NCBI GenBank assembly: GCA_916613615.1 | Contig: OU744724.1 | Location: 44,804,662 to 44,868,661, forward strand | Direction: 5' to 3' | Length of the DNA: 64,000 nt | Source: Steromphala cineraria | Lineage: Eukaryota; Mollusca; Gastropoda; Trochida; Trochidae | Shown here: one piece after another, positions 1 through 11,740 of the stretch | How the letters are laid out: every line of letters starts with the position of its first letter | How positions within the stretch are numbered: the stretch's first letter is position 1 | Notes under the pieces: generated by a model | Database searches by the model: none | What the model was told of the DNA's origin: nothing | Seen by the model: the letters and a program-made list of their open reading frames with translations, nothing else | Position numbers and translations under genes: made by a program

Positions 1-1428
1 AGCAAAAGTTTGAATTTTACAAGAGTTGGCCATTTTCTGTAATATGCCGGAATGTAACGTGATCTATGGTCATCAAAAAATGGACACTTTAATAAGTAGT
101 GATACTCATCGGCGATCGCCGGTGAGTTACAAAGGTTGCAATTTCTGTTAATTTTCGGTATATTTTTCCAGCGGCCAGTCTCTATTGGTAAATAATGATT
201 TGACGTACGAAATGACATAATGGGTCGAGAGAAGTAATCTGGTAACAGAAAGTATTTTTCAAAAGAGGGCAAATCTTTAAATAATTTATAATAGTATCCT
301 TTAGAGCTTTTTTTGATATCGTCCCTCCATTGCTGTATAAAATGATCTTTTAGAGTTGATTCTACCATAGAGACTAGCCACTGTTTACAAACACATGTCG
401 GGTTATCAAATACATAGGTCAAACCACAAGTATTTAGAATACTTTTTATATGTGACAGCCATAGGTTATTACTACACAGGTGTAGGTAATTGTCTAATTT
501 TAGCAGTTGGAGAACTCGCGAGGAAAGCTTAGATGGATAACTAATACTTTCTAGGTTATGCCAGAATGAGATCATTCTTTTAGCTATTGTTATATTAACA
601 GGAAAACGTCCCAGTTCGCCATATACCATAAAATTAGGAGTTGATGATCTTAAACCAGTACAAATCTTAAGAAACTTTAAGTGAAATTTTTCTATATTTA
701 CAATATTTTCGTAGCCCCATATTTCACATCCGTATAAGGCAATTGGAAGAATTAATATATCAAAAAGGTTGATAATAGTATCAAGTGCCAGGTTGAGGTT
801 TCTCGATTTCTTGATAAGTGCAAACATTGCTTTCTTAGAGCTAGATAATAAATCATTCAAAGCAAGGTTGAATCTCCTATTACGGTGAAAGTTGATGCCA
901 AGATATGTATAGTTATCGACAATTTCAATTGGTTTTGACTCAAATTGAAAAGATAGTTTGGATCTTTTACAAACACCCCTCCCAAATATAATGATCTTAA
1001 TTTTTGCTATGTTCACATTGAGTTTCCATGCATCACAGTATGTTTTGAATAAATCAAGAGAATTTTGAAGCTCTTTTGGGGTTTCTCCAAGTAGAATAGC
1101 ATCATCTGCATATAATAAAATAAGAAATTTAATACACATGTGAATAAAATCGTTATTAACACAATTAACATCAACACCCTTACTTCCATTTTCCTCAAGG
1201 AAGTCATTAAGAAAAATTGAAAAGGAAGCATGGGCATACGGTTCCCTAAAGATTGCTTCCCAAAAACAGGGATCTGTTATGTAATCTTCATAGCTTTGAC
1301 AACGACGATAACGATTTTCATACTTAAAAGTTAAATTTTGAAACAATATTTTCCTTTGCTTGGTAATCGGTAGAAATTGCTCGTTTTTCATAAAAACATC
1401 AATATAAAAATGTAGCATATTGATTTTT
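1..1428 (-). mobile_element. Non-LTR retrotransposon (L2/CR1-like), 3' part of reverse transcriptase ORF, runs off window
   Basis: The minus strand is open without a stop from about 1428 to position 1. The translation has the RT catalytic motif LYADDAILLG (about 1110-1083), the downstream signature LNVNIAKIKIIIFG, then YTYLGINFHRNRRFN and LPIALYGCEIWGYE, and near the window edge a Cys/His tail (CNLCN...DEYHYLLKCPFF) typical of L2/CR1-like elements. Upstream of the FSIFLND block the usual finger motifs are missing and the frame reads unrelated residues, so the copy looks 5'-truncated or rearranged near 1235. The long intact frame suggests a fairly young copy. Decayed relatives lie at 18640-19482 and 31425-34010. 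The family name is inferred from motifs. Confidence 0.88.
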
Positions 1429-2870
1429 CAATGTAATCTATTAACTTCACGTTTCACGATTGCCATACATGATATAGCGTTGATGTTATGTGAATAGTTT
1501 ATTTATATCTCTTTTATCTTTGTTATTGTTAATATACTGGACAACTCTATTGGATGTAAAACAAACTTCCCTTTTAGATAAAAAAGCCATTATCTTAAAC
1601 TTATGTTAAGAATTCTACCTAGGAACTCCTAACTTACTTTTTGTATTCCTAAATGGGCATATTATTGCGTTCCCACCGCTTGTCAAAAAATCACTAAAAT
1701 ACTGAAGCCTGTCTTAGCCTTTCTTGATCGTTCACATCTGGGTGAGGTGAGGTGATTTGGGGTTTAGCGCCGCTTTCACTTGTATCGCGACTGCTAGATT
1801 ATTGCAAGGAGAAAGCCCGCAACACTATTGTTGCTATGCATTGCGGTGAAACCTGCGAGCATCGGCTGAAACTAGCGAACCATGGGTGGTACTCCACTGA
1901 AATTCAGTTTAGCATTGCACCCAAACCTGACTGCGTGTAGAACAGTTCTCTCCTGCAGACAAAGTTGCCGAGCCCCTTGCGGGACGTTCACATCTAAGTA
2001 GTATAAGTAAATTATGGTTGCGACATTCCGCCTGTAGAGATGAAATAATGTAGATATTATAGGGATAATGTTGACCATGAGTTCCATTTTCTCACCGTTT
2101 GTGACTTTTATTCGATTCATAAAACGACCTTTGTAAAATATGTTGCATCTTCTGATCATTCTTCTCTACAACGCAATCCGTCTAACCAGGCAGTTTATAT
2201 GTTATTAAGTAGGCTACTAGGTTCTGTAAGCCACTAGCTGCAGTAATTCACAAAACGTATCCAAGGAGACTGCGCCTAACATTGATATTTTATTTTTTAA
2301 CCATATTTTTCATTTCATTTCATTTATCCAGTGTTTTGTTCTTATTAGCATCTACCTATTGTCCTTTGGTGTCTCATAGGTCTCGTTATGGCCGAAATCT
2401 TTACAAATAACATGAACTGATTTCATGCCTGTAATGTTTTAATATGCTATATATCTTCTACGTGTAACAGCACGTTACACCGAAACAGTGGTCATTTTCT
2501 TCTTCTTCTCCTTTTCTTTTTGTATTTTTCCCATCTTCTTCTTCTTCTGCAAGAATGAAATATGTCATATTTCTCATTTATTCTGGGATTGTAAATGTAG
2601 AAAATACATCAAAAAGAGGATCGATACAAGGCATATGCGCACACAAATATGTGGAATGAAGAAAATGCGGGTTTCGGATAACAATGAATCAGAGTGAATA
2701 TTTTCACATACGCATGTAATCTTAATTCATCCGTTTAGCGGTATCCTCACTAGATTACATTTCTACTTACCTCCCTTTGTAAACAAGTCGCAGTGAAACG
2801 CCGATTGGTTGGTTATTACTGCAGAGTATCCACCAATGAAAGCGTCTAGTTCATTTTGAGCCTGTGTTTA
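1429..2870. other. Intergenic, no gene recognised
   Basis: There is no long frame and no splice-bounded exon. The stretch at 1546-1600 resembles the LINE 3' tail at about 48360-48420. The stretch around 2395-2520 shares blocks such as TGTAACAGCACGT with 50520-50610 and is probably a dispersed repeat. Confidence 0.5.
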
Positions 2871-2871
2871 C

Positions 2872-2882
2872 AACATGGCGGC
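2872..2882 (+). promoter_or_regulatory. YY1-like AACATGGCGGC element, probable HYLS1 promoter
   Basis: AACATGGCGGC matches the YY1/initiator-type element often found at transcription starts of housekeeping genes. It lies 317 bp upstream of the HYLS1 ATG. The ATG inside the motif opens only a four-codon frame, so it is not a coding start. A 5'UTR intron in this interval cannot be excluded. Promoter assignment is inference. Confidence 0.4.
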
Positions 2883-3198
2883 AAATTTTTAATTTTGTAG
2901 GAAGTATTAGAGTTTTGGCTGCGTTTATAAGTTTTGTTTCTTCTCATACGTTTCGTAAGTTGATTTTTCAGTTCATCACTGATATTTCTAAATGTTTAAA
3001 CTTTCTTCGTTGTGGTAATCGTCGATTTATTTAAAATATAATGGCTCTTCGCTTTCGTTGTTGTGTGCTGTCGTGTTCAGACATGCCTTGGGAAATTCGA
3101 GTATTTGGCCGCATAGTTATCACAGTTATCAGTCGTTTTCTGATTCTGAATTTATCGATATATTTCCTATTTCTGTCGAATAGATTCCCTACTCAATA

Positions 3199-6100
3199 AT
3201 GGATCCACTAGGAATAAATTTCACCGAAGAAGAAATTCAAGAGGAGCTTGCACGATTGGGTTATCGAAACGTCCCCCAAGAAAAACTAAGAGAATTCAAA
3301 AAAGGTTTGTTCATTATTCATTTAAATCCTTCATATATAAGTATTTTTCAATGACAGAAATGATTGAAAAGACTGTTTAATCACTTACTGCATAACGTAT
3401 CGGATACAAACAAAAAAATAAAAATATGTTCTCTTGTTTCTATAAATGCTGATTGATAAATAAACTGAGTACCTCCATGTCAGAATTTTACTTTATTTTT
3501 TAGTGAAACACAGAGTATCCCTGTTGGGGGCAGATATTTAAGGGTTCATAATACAATTCTTATAAGTTTTAAAGGGGGTCTCCAACTTCTAATTTTTAAC
3601 TTCCAGTGTTTTATTAGCGAGGCCCCGAGAGGGTCGGAGAGGGCCTCGCTAATAAAACACTGGAAGTTAAAAATTAGAAGTTGGAGACCCCCTTTAAATC
3701 ATATGATCATATTGCTCTATATCAACATTACTCGATGAATCATGTGGACCAATACCTATCCAAATTTCAATTATGATACTGCTCCAATCAATTGAAAGAT
3801 AATAAAGCAATTCAAATCTTTTGGCTATATTTCACTTGTTACCTCTTGTAGATTTCAGTGAAAATAGGACAGTTGTTCATATAAAAATTGTTTTAGTTAT
3901 TTATGTTTCATTCTATACATTTGTTGCATACATTTGTACAGAATTGCAGGAAGTTAGTGGTGAACTGACAAAACAGAAGGGCAATCATTTAACACATGTT
4001 TTCTTTCATCAGATTTGCAGCGACTGATCCACCAGGAAAGAAGTAAAAACACATCCTTCAACACGAGTCAGTCCTCACAGACTAATGATGGAGCAGATAC
4101 ATCAGCCTCTTCTGGTAATAAATAAATGATGCATGTTTTTTGCCTTAGTTTGTTTGAAACAGTATTGTCCTTTTCTAATTCATAGTGTATCTTAAAAAAT
4201 GCTTTCTTTTGACCAACAATGTGAAGACAAACACTTGTTTTTTAACTCAGTAAAATCAGAAACTTTAAATTACTTTTTTATTTTTTAAAAATAGTAATAA
4301 GGGAACATCTTTACAATTAGTTACTGTTCAGTTGTTGGTTTCCGATGTAATGTACAGTAAATATACATGTTGGTCTGCAGCTCACGGTGCACTGAGACGA
4401 GAGAGAGTCCCACTGGAGGAAGTACAAGACCCAGGCTACCATGATGCTCGTCCTCCATCATACTCACATGTAAGGTCGTAAGCCAAGAGGCAATAAGTTC
4501 ATTGATAATAATAATATTAATAATAATAATAATGACACTTTTTTATCCTAAGTACAAGGAAATTCGGGTTGTGCCTAAACACTCGGCAGCCACAGTGCAG
4601 CGCCAGTTAATGCGTTGTTCGGCCTTTACAATGCTGAGTGTCAAGCAAGACAGCAACAACTCCCACCTTTTAATGTCTTTTGGTATGACGCGACCGGGAA
4701 TCCAACCCCGGTCTTCCAGGTGACGAGCGGACACTCTACCCCTGAGCTACTGAGTCTTTACTCAATTTTTACAACAATCTAGTGAAAACTAACTGAAATG
4801 CTGTCATTACATCTAGTAAATACCTGCTCAAAGTTATTTTCATGTGACCTTTGACAAACTTTGACCGACCAATGAATTAAAAATGTGGGAAGGATGTCAG
4901 TTTTCAAACAATAAAAAGCTTGTTTGATCTGCGTCATAGGAAATTTCACATGTTGTCTATATTGATCCTCAAAATTGTTATTTTGAATTCTTTCCTTTTG
5001 CTAAATTTATTTTGCAAGAATTAAAGAATACACAATATTGACAACACACAAATATTCTCTGCATGAAATTAATACCTGCATAAATTTTATGTTGCCAAAT
5101 TGTTTTACTAAATTAGGCATGAAACATCGGTTTCAATCAGATTTCGTAATAGAGTTGACACAGCCAAAACCATGTCATCGTCAGTGATTGCCCAATCACC
5201 AGACCTTAGGAAGCGTAATATTACAGCTTGTTTTGACTAGATTAATTGTTACAGTTTAATGTATTTTATTCTGTGTGATCAAGCATAAATCTTCATTGGT
5301 AAATTGAGCGTATAGCATACTTCTTTCTTTGAATTTAACCGTAGATCTTATCTGTTATGTAGTTGGGTTACAATCCCATTTACCAGTACATATTTCTGAC
5401 CAATTTACTTTTTGAAATAAAAATGCTCTTTCAGGGTTGAACATATTTTCTTTATTAAACCCAAGATAATATTTGTTTAGTATAGTAACAGAGACATTGA
5501 CCTAGAATGATTGTGTTTAAAGTCCTCACTGTTTTGCTCTGACAGACTCAAAATGCTCCAATTTCTAAACTAACAATGATCGCTGTTACAGAGAGGTATC
5601 GGCAAAGAGAACCAGTACGGTGTTGAGACGGGATCAAGGAAGTCAGCACCAACATACTCTCGAGATGACATGTTCATGATGTGCGACCGAGATGCTGTTC
5701 CCTCTGCTCTGAGAGATGATATGTCAGAAACAGACTCCGAGAGGAGAATGGTCAAAAGAAAAACATTACGGTAGACATTATGTTCTGTTCCTTCTTTTAT
5801 GAAGCTTAGGAAACCAGCAAGTTTAATTTCAGATGCTCTTTATCAGTCCTAGAGGTGTTAATTAATATATCAATAAACCAGAGGCTTTGAATATTGACAT
5901 TATACGTTTGAAACAACTTTCTTTTCAGGAAAAATGACAAAGGGTCAAAGTTTATTGACGAATCAATGACAGAGAGCGATGCAGGAAGTATCATTGATGC
6001 AAATGAGCGACTACAGAGACTTGCTCTACGGGATTCAGATGACTTCGGGGTCCGGAGACCTAAATCTGCTGACGTGAGTGAATCAGTGTTTACTCACAAT

Positions 6101-8331
6101 GAAACCATTGTTAGAAATAACTACCTGCCCAGCAGCTATTTGTTGGTATATTCAAAGTGACTTGTTGGAAACCTGGTCAGCAAGCCCATGTGGCTGGTGC
6201 AGATTTTTTATTCTATGTGTTTCAAATGCAGAGCTTGTCAAATATTTTGGAGGGCTGGTTGATTTGTAAAGAATGAAAATACATTTTGATCACTGATCTG
6301 ATTCTATGGATACTAGTTATTTTCAAAAGTGAACTCATTAGTATCGCTATTATTTGTCATTATTGAGAAATTATTGTAAAAGTTATGTTTGTGTATTTGG
6401 CAAAAGTCAGTTCTGGCCTAACTTTTAAAATTAGTTTGGTTCAAAGTTGTGAGTTTGATGGCTTTCTTTATAATGATACTTACAATGAAGAGAATAGTTT
6501 ATTACCTTGTAACATAAGCATATATTAATTTATAGCTTTTAAACGACACAAGATATTAATACATATTAAAAACTTGAAATCTTCAGACATATATATGAAT
6601 TTGGTATTTTGAACTATTAAATATTTGTTGCAGGCACCATATAGACTGTCGCCTGATGACCCAAGACCTGCATCAGGTAAGGGAGATAACTCTTGCATAG
6701 TTTCTGGTGTATTGATGATGAACCTGGGTCAGAGTTTTACAATCAGACAACTGAAACATAGATATCATTGCATTGTTTGTAAGAGGGTCAGAGACGTTAA
6801 TTTGATTGATTTTGTTGTGTTCTTGTCATAGACATATCAAAACAATATTATGACTATTACTAATGTTACAATATCAACCAAATTATTTATAATTCAGACC
6901 CTGCAGGTATTAGCTTTTCTCCAATTGTTGTCAGTAGTCAGAGTATCAGATTCTGAAGATGCCATGTGACATGTGCATGGAAATGATGTTCTAGAAGGAG
7001 ACTTATGTCTATCAAACAACTTAATACAACATTTTCCTTGATTTATATTTTTTAAGCCTTTTGAATGAGTAACAATTCGACAAGAAATATTCCAATTTTG
7101 AAAACAAACTGTATGCCTATCAAAAATTGTCCATGTGCTGTATACTAATTTGACATGTTGCACTAAAAACTCCAAAACTGTACGACCAAGCTCCATAAAA
7201 CTCCTCCTTTTCTATGGTTATAACTATGGTATATGGATAAGTCAGCATGTGTAGATGTGCCTTTTAGGATTTAAAATTCTTCAGATTATAATTTTTGGCA
7301 GTTTCCTTGGAAAAGGAAATTTCAGTCCTCTATCATAATTTTAAAAAGATATTCTGATAAATTGGGGATTTGTAGGAATTGTAATCTTCTGATGACTCTC
7401 CTACCTCCAGTGATCCTTCGAGCCCCTGACCACCCCCACCATCGCAACCTGCGGAAGTCTGACCCCGTGGCGCGGTACCAACAGTTCCAGCAGGCCTGGC
7501 AGGTGCAGAAGGCGCCGGGCGAGAAGGGTCACAAGGGTCTGAGGTGGAACATCCGCGAACAGATGCTTACCCAGGATACCATCGACAAGGTGAGCAGGCT
7601 TTTAGTTTTTGTAAATAGATCATTTGTTTGCTTCTTATCAAATAATACTTAATGCTCATTCCTCTGATAATGTCTGTGTTGGGCTATGAGCATTGATAGA
7701 GAAATAGAGGATATTATATGAGTGTCCGTGACATACAATGTTTACGACACGAGTGGCTAAATATTTGTATTTCCCGAACGAGTGCAAGGGATATACTGAT
7801 ATTTAGACACGAGTGTGGTAAACATAGCATGTTATGGCCACGAATAACATATTCTGTTTAGTATTAGGTGAACTAGCCGCCACTGGCCTCTTTGAAATGT
7901 GGTGCTATAGGCGAACTGTGACGTCACAATGAAAAAGTGATATTTTACCCTAGGGCAACATATGAAAACTATGAACCTCGATATAACTGCCCTCTTAAGT
8001 AAATATATATATATGGAATATTTTGACCAAATACCCTTTCAATAAATGCTTGCATCAACCATTAATTTCTTACCGACAAGCATTGATTGGTGCACAAGCT
8101 TTCTATTTGAGCTGAATCGTAACTCCAACCTTTGTCGAGTTATGAAAATGTATATTTTCTCTGACAGTTGATGTAAGAAACATTTTCTAATTTCAGAAGC
8201 CCCAACGTGTGTTTGTGGCTAACAAGTACGTAGTTCCCACGGAGAAGAAGCGACAAGCCTTGAGGTGGCAGGTACGCATGGACCTGGCTCACGGGAATCT
8301 GCCTCCCAGTGGATTCTACCACGAATATTGA
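3199..8331 (+). CDS. HYLS1: Hydrolethalus syndrome protein 1 homologue (centriole/basal-body protein), 8 coding exons
   Basis: Coding exons are 3199-3304, 4013-4114, 4381-4469, 5592-5770, 5929-6073, 6634-6676, 7411-7589 and 8197-8331. All have GT-AG borders with matching phases (978 nt, 325 aa). The N terminus carries the conserved helix [18 protein letters not shown] followed by LREFKK and DLQRLIHQE. The middle has a basic RMVKRKTLR block before an acidic [12 protein letters not shown] segment. The C terminus holds the HYLS-1 box region ([24 protein letters not shown]) and the terminal [12 protein letters not shown]...MDLAHG block. Length is close to the vertebrate protein (about 300 aa). 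HYLS1 binds the centriole wall (SAS-4/CPAP in nematodes) and is needed for basal-body apposition and cilium formation; that role is from the family. It is the only HYLS1-like sequence here and lies among unrelated genes. Exon 6 is only 43 nt. Confidence 0.95.
3568..3698. repeat. Perfect 58-bp inverted repeat (hairpin) in HYLS1 intron 1
   Basis: Arms 3568-3625 and 3641-3698 are exact reverse complements, separated by a 15-nt spacer (3626-3640). Each arm runs from TTTAAAGGGGGTCTCC to GCGAGGCCC. In pre-mRNA this would fold into a 58-bp mismatch-free stem. It could be a recent foldback element or the palindromic end of a larger repeat. The outer GCTAATAAA next to the GC-rich stem resembles the end of the repeat at 37493-37530. 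Confidence 0.93.
4503..4756 (-). mobile_element. tRNA-derived SINE with ATT-rich tail (HYLS1 intron 3)
   Basis: On the minus strand the head (4756-4682) has an A box (TAGCTCAGGGGTAGAGTG) and a B box (GGGTTGGATTCCC). It is followed by a body of about 160 bp containing GTCTTGCTTGACACTCAGC and ends in an (ATT)n-type tail at about 4530-4503. That order is the standard tRNA-SINE layout. The acceptor and anticodon stems do not pair well, so it is not a functional tRNA gene. It lies antisense to HYLS1. Confidence 0.82.
7700..7865. repeat. Decayed palindromic MITE-like segment (HYLS1 intron 7)
   Basis: ATGTTTACGACACGAGTGG near 7739 is roughly inverted at ACACGAGTGTGGTAAACAT (about 7808-7826), giving an imperfect foldback. 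Just downstream, 7919-7926 is a perfect TGACGTCA (CRE-type) octamer. No target-site duplication is visible. Confidence 0.4.
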
Positions 8332-8745
8332 CAACACGCCTCATACAAGAAGTCATGCTCAAATTCACAACAAATCTGACATTTGTAAAATATTATTTAT
8401 TGACGATTGTTTTTATGCTAGTCTATGAATTTTCAGAGGCACTTGAGGTTAAACTAATATATTCTGTAACAGTGTTTAATATGCTTAATCATGTATTGAT
8501 TTAAGGGGAGATAATTTTAATGAAGAAACTTGGCAGATCATTGATAAAGAATGTTGAAAACTGGCATATTTTAAAAAAGGTATTTTAGAATGATTTTATT
8601 GACATTTTGCCTTAAACATTGGAAAATAACTTCCAGTGACATTGATTCTTAGCCACACTGTGATCGTTTTAATCTGCATATGTGATAATTGTACATAGCA
8701 CTGTAGTTTTGTGTGCATTGAGATTGAACCAGTGTTTTATTCTAG

Positions 8746-8751
8746 AATAAA
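8746..8751 (+). terminator. AATAAA polyadenylation signal, likely HYLS1
   Basis: AATAAA lies 415 bp after the HYLS1 stop codon on the coding strand, with no better hexamer between. Use is inferred. Confidence 0.45.
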
Positions 8752-9811
8752 CCTTATATATAAATTGTCTTATGTTGTTTTTAATTCGCAAATATAATTT
8801 TGTGTAACTTTGAGTGCTTATTTCTCTTAGTAACCAACTCCTAGTGTTCAGTACACAGTGCTTTACACTTTCTAGAATACACATACCATTGCAAATGACC
8901 ACTTGTGAGCTCCTGAAAACAGGGGAGAGGGTCGGCAATGCCACTAAAATTGGACCTTGTCATCTTTAACTGCATCAGGGTTGTCATCCCTGTTGAAATG
9001 TCACATTCACTGGTCAGTAACTGAGTTGTAGATGAACTTCAAGAGATAATCACTCTGTCTTTCATTGTGATCAACTCGACAGGTAAATGGATAGTTAAAG
9101 TTTGGCTTCATTTGGAAAAGACAGTTTTATTCAACAAAACAAGTAATTTTGATATGTTTGTTACTTCAATATGGAAGTCAACTGAAATGATTTTATCTGA
9201 AATAAGAACATAAGGTATTTTGGCATGTATGTAATCAAACTAAAATATTAAGAAAATCACTCAATAGGTTACTTTAGTTTGAAAGTCAAAGTCCGCATTG
9301 ACATCTAAAAACCATTATACTGCTATTAAGCATCTTCGGAGTGTCTGCTCTCCTGCCTTGAAATGAATGCTTTGTTTTGATTTCATCTTCAAATAAGCCG
9401 CAAATTGATTTATATATGTGACAAGTATAACCAATCATATTTATTATTGATGAAATATATTGGACTACAGGCACTGGATTTGTAATGGTTAATACCTTGA
9501 ACAATAAGCCCCTCTAAAAATATAGAATGTTATTCTTATAATCAAAAGAAACAAAGACCTGAAATATTTTGTTGCATGTTAATAAAACAGATTTGTAATA
9601 TTAGGTGGTTGTGGAAGGTGTAGGTTTCAACTGAGGGATGTGTAAAATTATATGATGGCTAGCACTCCCTTTTGGTGGTAATGGAATTCGTAAACAATTG
9701 AGATATTATACATGTATATATACCTTGACATATGTCCAGAAACCACTAGATAACACTCAGCCTCATAACAGTTCTAGGACAGAAGGTTCACAATGAATAT
9801 TGATATGTTAC
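8752..9811. other. Intergenic, nothing recognised
   Basis: AT-rich sequence with only short frames, and no repeat signature I could place. Confidence 0.4.
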
Positions 9812-9930
9812 AGCGCTCTGCGTGTACGTTTTGTGAATCCGAAATCGTTTACGGAGCTTTTAAAAAGTATTTGACACTGAAATTGAAACATGAAATGTGG
9901 TATTGATGTAACCTAAGTGCATCTTCACAA
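9812..9930 (+). repeat. 5' fragment of the 'CGGAGC' tandem-core repeat family
   Basis: AGCGCTCTGCGTGT, then TCCGAAATCGTTTACGGAGC, match the head of the element at 31583 (AGCGCTCCGCGTGT ... TCCGAAATCGTTTCCGGAGC). Only about one diverged monomer follows. Confidence 0.55.
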
Positions 9931-10471
9931 CGTCACGGGCGAAACGAAAAGTTTCTAAACTTTCCCATTCCTCCCTTGACATCATTGGCCGTAATTTCTG
10001 TGCTAGTATTTCAACCCACTGCACGGAAGTTGCATAGTCCAATCAGAAGACAGCATGTTAAATGAACCGATTTGAAACGCGTATGCGTTTTACAAGGGAG
10101 AGAAACACTTTATTTGAGTGATACATTAATGTTTGTCTTCTCTGCATTTTGGTGCTCATCAAAAACATGACAACAACCATGCGGACTGAAATCTAAAATT
10201 AAATTTCACTCGGAGAGTTTTCAAAAAGATCGTCTGTTAATATTTTGAATTTGTTCCGAATGTAAACGGCAATTTCATTGGCTATTGTTGAAAGATCTGA
10301 TAAGGGGCGTAACTCGTGATCACGATAGGTGTCGCTGCTCCGGATCACCAGTTTTCTATCTTGTGAAGGCAAGGTCGAAACGAGGAGTTGCTCGATGCGT
10401 TTTCACCTTGCCGTGGGAAGATGACCTAAGTGGTGCAGATGTGCCTTTAGGGGTAAAAATACCCTTTATTA

Positions 10472-10700
10472 GCCCTTCTGGCCTGTAAGGCCCAATGGGC
10501 TTATGGCATGGCATGGTGTCCGTCCGTCCGTCCGTAAACTTTGTGCATTTTCTTCAACTTCTTCTCCAGAACCTAAAGGCGTGGAAAGCTGAAACTTTGT
10601 GTACAGACTCATTGACTCATTGAGGATTACAAACTGTAACTTTGGTGGCCATGTGAACCCTAATAAGGGCCAACCATTGTTGTAAGTCTCATATCAGGGT
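10472..10700 (+). repeat. Truncated pearl-like element (head plus about one monomer)
   Basis: It starts with CTTCTGGCCTGTAAGGCCCA and GGGCTTATGGCATGGCATGG, has four CCGT units (GTCCGTCCGTCCGTCC), then a diverged monomer (TTCTTCTCCAGAACC, GTGTACAGACTC, CCTAATAAGGGCC). It is the same family as the array at 11741-17946 but lacks the typical 3' end. Confidence 0.75.
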
Positions 10701-10851
10701 TTTACATGTGTTTTACGTTCTTATTTTATGGATTGTGAGGTTGTATGGGGCTGAATTCCAAATTTTGATAGTTTATTCATTTCTTTTGCAATTTTTTTTA
10801 CCTTAGAATTAGTGGCCCCCCCCTGGCCCCCCCGCTTACTACGGGCCTGCC

Positions 10852-10994
10852 TATGATTATTTCAAAACCATTAATGCCGACTGCACCATTGATGGTGAAG
10901 ACCTACCAAACTATGATACCAGTGTACTTAATGAAGAATTAATTGCAAATGAAATCACCTTAGCTATCATTAAACCTAAATTGCCATTATGTGT
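10852..10994 (+). pseudogene. Non-LTR retrotransposon ORF2 fragment (segment before the RT domain)
   Basis: The plus strand reads YDYFKTINADCTIDGEDL, then LNEELIANEITLAIIKPK, with no stop. A pattern of LN..I...EI..AI..LK is what L2/CR1-like ORF2 proteins show between the endonuclease and RT domains. The similarity ends after PLCV and the next codons are unrelated, so this is a short relic. Confidence 0.65.
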
Positions 10995-11040
10995 ATTTTG
11001 CTTATATAATCGTAAAATTACAGTCCAATATATCTGTCCT

Positions 11041-11147
11041 ATTGGTGACCTTTCTTGCATATTGGCGTCCTAGTTCTGCATATTGGCGGCCTAGTTTGTA
11101 ATATTGGCGACCTAATTTGGAATATTGGCGGCACGTGTAAACGTGCC
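11041..11147. repeat. 21-bp minisatellite (5 units) ending in a hairpin
   Basis: Five units of about 21 bp share ATTGGCG(A/G/T)CCTA(G/A)TT(T/C), from 11041 to about 11130. They are followed by an inverted repeat GGCACGT-GTAA-ACGTGCC at 11130-11147. Confidence 0.8.
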
Positions 11148-11740
11148 CCACACTAGCACGTGCGATGCTGTGATAGAAAAATACAACAAAAACAATGTAA
11201 ATGGATTTTATTGTATTTTCGAAGTAAAATGAAAATCTCTTCTTGTCAATTTGCAACATTTTGAGATGTAGGTGAACAGCTCTGAGACGGTGTAGACGCT
11301 GTTGAAATCTTTCCTCTTGGAGCATTGGTGGATCTCTTCAAGCTGAAAAGAAATAAAAACGTTTTTGAAATGATGTTTGCCCTTCACAAAACCTATCAAA
11401 CTTATCACCTAAAACCATTATATATAAGATTGCTAAGGGTAATCATTGTGATAAAAATTGAATAATTCAATAAGTACCTTGTGTTTTTGTATAGGTATTG
11501 TAATCTACCGTATGATTGCAGTTTTAAGTATAACATTCACACCATGGGGAGTTCGCTTTTGATGTTTAATTTTATAATGTTTTTAATAACATTTGAACCT
11601 GACAACCATTTCTCAACTATACATACAGAAAAAAGTTAAGCACCCCCTAAATTCGAAAACTAAAAAATGATGCTATGGCAAAGTTACGGTACCGTGAATA
11701 TATTTATGACTCTTAACATAAAATGCAGATTTTGTTAATA

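Noticed and set aside
2488..2697. 69-codon Phe-rich frame
   Set aside because: It arises from a pyrimidine-rich TTC run; the flanking sequence is a dispersed repeat.
4682..4756. Possible tRNA gene on the minus strand
   Set aside because: A and B boxes are present but the acceptor and anticodon stems do not pair, and a SINE body and tail follow.
10285..10488. 67-codon frame (MLKDLIRGVTRD...)
   Set aside because: No similarity recognised, and it ends inside the head of a pearl-like repeat.
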